Assembly: GCA_002375995.1 (NCBI GenBank)
Contig: DFNI01000005.1
Coordinates: 1 to 41,846, forward strand
Reading direction: 5' to 3'
Length of the DNA stretch: 41,846 nucleotides
Origin: Acetothermia bacterium UBA3571
GTDB lineage: Bacteria > Bipolaricaulota > Bipolaricaulia > Bipolaricaulales > Bipolaricaulaceae
Position 1 is the first letter of the stretch, and every line of letters begins with the position of its first letter. Made by a program: the position numbers and the translations under genes. Shown piece by piece: positions 40,591 to 41,846 of the stretch. The notes beneath the pieces were generated by a model that made no database searches, was not told where the DNA came from, and worked only from the letters and a program-made list of their open reading frames with translations.

Positions 40591-41774
40591 ACCTCATCCG
40601 GGAACAGGACATCCAGAGACTCCAGGGCCTGCTTGGAAAAGGGGGTCCGGTGGTGAGCCTTTACCTCAACGTCACGCCTCCCAGGCCGTTCAAATCGGAG
40701 CTCCGTTCCCTCATCCACGAAAAGCGGGAAAAACTCCAAGCCGCCGGGCTCGCCAAGGACCTCCTGGGGAAGATCGAAGGGATCTTCGAATCACTGGAGG
40801 AGTACGTGGCCGAGCTCCGCCCTATGGAGCGGACCCGGCTTCTCGTGATCTTCGCCGCCGAGGATTTCTTCCAACAATACCGGCTCCCGGTGGCCCTCCC
40901 GAGCCGCCTTTACGTCGATCCCGACCCCTATATCCGCCCTTTGACCGTGCTCTTGGATGAGTTCAACCGCTATTGCGTGGTGCTTGTCGATCGCAAGCGT
41001 GCCCGGGCCTTCGACATGTATCTGGGGGAGATGGAGGAAGACGTGGGGGCGTTGGAGAGCGAGACCCCCAGCTGGATCTCGGAGGGCGAGGGGAAAGGGG
41101 CCCGGGGAACGGCGATAGGCACTGGCCCCTGGGCGGGGTGGCGCGAGAGCAAGATCCAGCGCCACATCGCCGATCACGTGCACCGCCACTTCAAGGAGGT
41201 GGCACAGCTACTCTTCGAGCACTTCAAGCGGCGGAGGTTCGACCGCCTCATCGTGGGAGGGCCGGAAGGGGCGGAGGGCAAGGTGGTCCCCCAGTTCCTG
41301 GACCACCTCCACTCCTACCTCCGGGAGCGTTTGGCCGGGGTGTTCCCCGGGGAAATGGACCTCCCCGTGAACGAGATAAAGCGGCGGGCCCTGGAGGTGG
41401 CGGCCCGGGACGAGCGGCGCGAGGAGGAGATCCTGATCGAGCGGCTCCTCTCCGAGGCCCACCGGGAGAAGGGCCTGGGGGTCTTGGGGCTCAACGATGT
41501 GGTGCTCGCCCTAATGATGTCCCAAGTGCACACCCTGGTGGTGGAACACGACTACCACGAGCGGGGCTGGCTCTGCCCCCGGGACCACCACCTCTCCATG
41601 GCCCCGGGGACATGCCCCCTATGCGGGGGAGACCTCCAAGAGGTGGAGGATTTCGTGGACGAGGTGGTGGAAGAGGCCATCGAGCAGAGGGCCGAGATCG
41701 AGCATATCTTCAGCCGCCACGAAGGGTTCGCCGACTGGAAGATCGGGGCCCTCCTGCGCTTCCGGACGTATTGA
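40587..41774 (+). CDS. bacterial eRF1-like (baeRF/Vms1-related) protein with altered GGQ loop
   Basis: The 395-residue product follows the plan of bacterial archaeo-eukaryotic release-factor-like proteins. An N-terminal domain (VVSLYLNVTPP, RPLTVLLDEFNRYCVVLVDR) is followed by a loop and helix (SKIQRHIADHVHRHFKEVAQ), a DRLIVGGPEGAE segment, and a C-terminal L7Ae-like domain (VLGLNDVVLALMMSQVHTLV) holding a zinc-ribbon remnant (C330, C343, C346). It ends IGALLRFRTY. At the position of the GGQ catalytic loop it reads A183-G184-W185, so peptidyl-tRNA hydrolysis of the classic kind is doubtful. Relatives act on stalled or modified ribosomes. The start overlaps the PPC gene as ATGA. Confidence 0.75.
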   Translation: MNLIREQDIQRLQGLLGKGGPVVSLYLNVTPPRPFKSELRSLIHEKREKLQAAGLAKDLLGKIEGIFESLEEYVAELRPMERTRLLVIFAAEDFFQQYRLPVALPSRLYVDPDPYIRPLTVLLDEFNRYCVVLVDRKRARAFDMYLGEMEEDVGALESETPSWISEGEGKGARGTAIGTGPWAGWRESKIQRHIADHVHRHFKEVAQLLFEHFKRRRFDRLIVGGPEGAEGKVVPQFLDHLHSYLRERLAGVFPGEMDLPVNEIKRRALEVAARDERREEEILIERLLSEAHREKGLGVLGLNDVVLALMMSQVHTLVVEHDYHERGWLCPRDHHLSMAPGTCPLCGGDLQEVEDFVDEVVEEAIEQRAEIEHIFSRHEGFADWKIGALLRFRTY

Positions 41775-41776
41775 GC

Positions 41777-41846
41777 TCAGCGGTACTCCACCACTTCCTC
41801 CAGGGGGCGTCGGGGCCGGGGGGCGGGGACTTGGGCGGGATATCCC
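41777..41846 (-). CDS. 3' end of a gene, probably a second nitroreductase (partial)
   Basis: Reading the minus strand from the window edge gives GYPAQVPAPRPRRPLEEVV, then EYR and a TGA stop. GYP followed by PRPRRPLEEVV is the usual C-terminal end of nitroreductase-family FMN proteins. Only 22 codons are visible, so the family call is tentative. It converges on the baeRF gene with a 2-bp gap and no terminator between them. Confidence 0.5.
   Translation of the reverse strand, partial: GYPAQVPAPRPRRPLEEVVEYR

Noticed and set aside
1..41846. CRISPR arrays, tRNA or rRNA genes, transposases, phage genes
   Set aside because: I saw no regularly spaced repeats, cloverleaf or rRNA sequence, transposase motifs or phage proteins. 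A computed scan could still reveal a small RNA that I missed.

Overview
The window is a G+C-rich, gene-dense bacterial chromosome segment with about 55 genes and no rRNA, tRNA, CRISPR array, IS element or phage gene that I can recognise. The organism is probably a thermophilic, deep-branching bacterium. The twin-cysteine beta-rich secreted protein at the left edge, the ATP-type PEP carboxykinase, the zinc-bearing forms of S4, S14, L36, L24 and adenylate kinase and the short intergenic gaps would fit Bipolaricaulota/Acetothermia (candidate phylum OP1). That placement is inference from resemblance only.

Left part (1-7283). A secreted two-OB-fold protein (+) ends at a strong intrinsic terminator. 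On the minus strand lie radical SAM protein -> truncated Uma2 gene -> secA -> a small coiled-coil/membrane gene broken by two frameshifts -> endonuclease IV. A thioredoxin-like lipid-anchored or membrane-anchored protein (7334-7867, +) converges on the end of the ribosomal operon.

Centre (7864-32402, minus strand). This is one almost unbroken transcription and translation super-operon, read right to left: hpf, PP-loop protein, fmdB-like zinc ribbon, rpoC, rpsL, rpsG, fusA, rpsJ, rplC, rplD, rplW, rplB, rpsS, rplV, rpsC, rplP, rpmC, rpsQ, rplN, rplX, rplE, rpsZ, rpsH, rplF, rplR, rpsE, rplO, secY, adk, map, infA, rpmJ, rpsM, rpsK, rpsD, rpoA, rplQ, ridA. It fuses the str, S10, spc and alpha operons. 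A near-consensus promoter precedes hpf, and a second candidate promoter overlaps the rpoC stop codon. Unusual points: rpoC has no rpoB beside it, tuf is absent between fusA and rpsJ, rpmD (L30) is absent between rpsE and rplO, S11 lacks its conserved C-terminal tail, and beta-prime carries extra sequence near its C-terminus.

Right part (32561-41846). A NosD-like beta-helix protein and a DUF2905 membrane protein form a minus-strand pair, divergent from a nitroreductase that ends at a perfect-palindrome terminator. Then come two potassium-uptake systems placed back to back: trkA-trkH-pckA on the minus strand and trkH-trkA-PPC/DUF296-baeRF on the plus strand, separated by only 79 bp. The window closes with the 3' end of a second nitroreductase on the minus strand.
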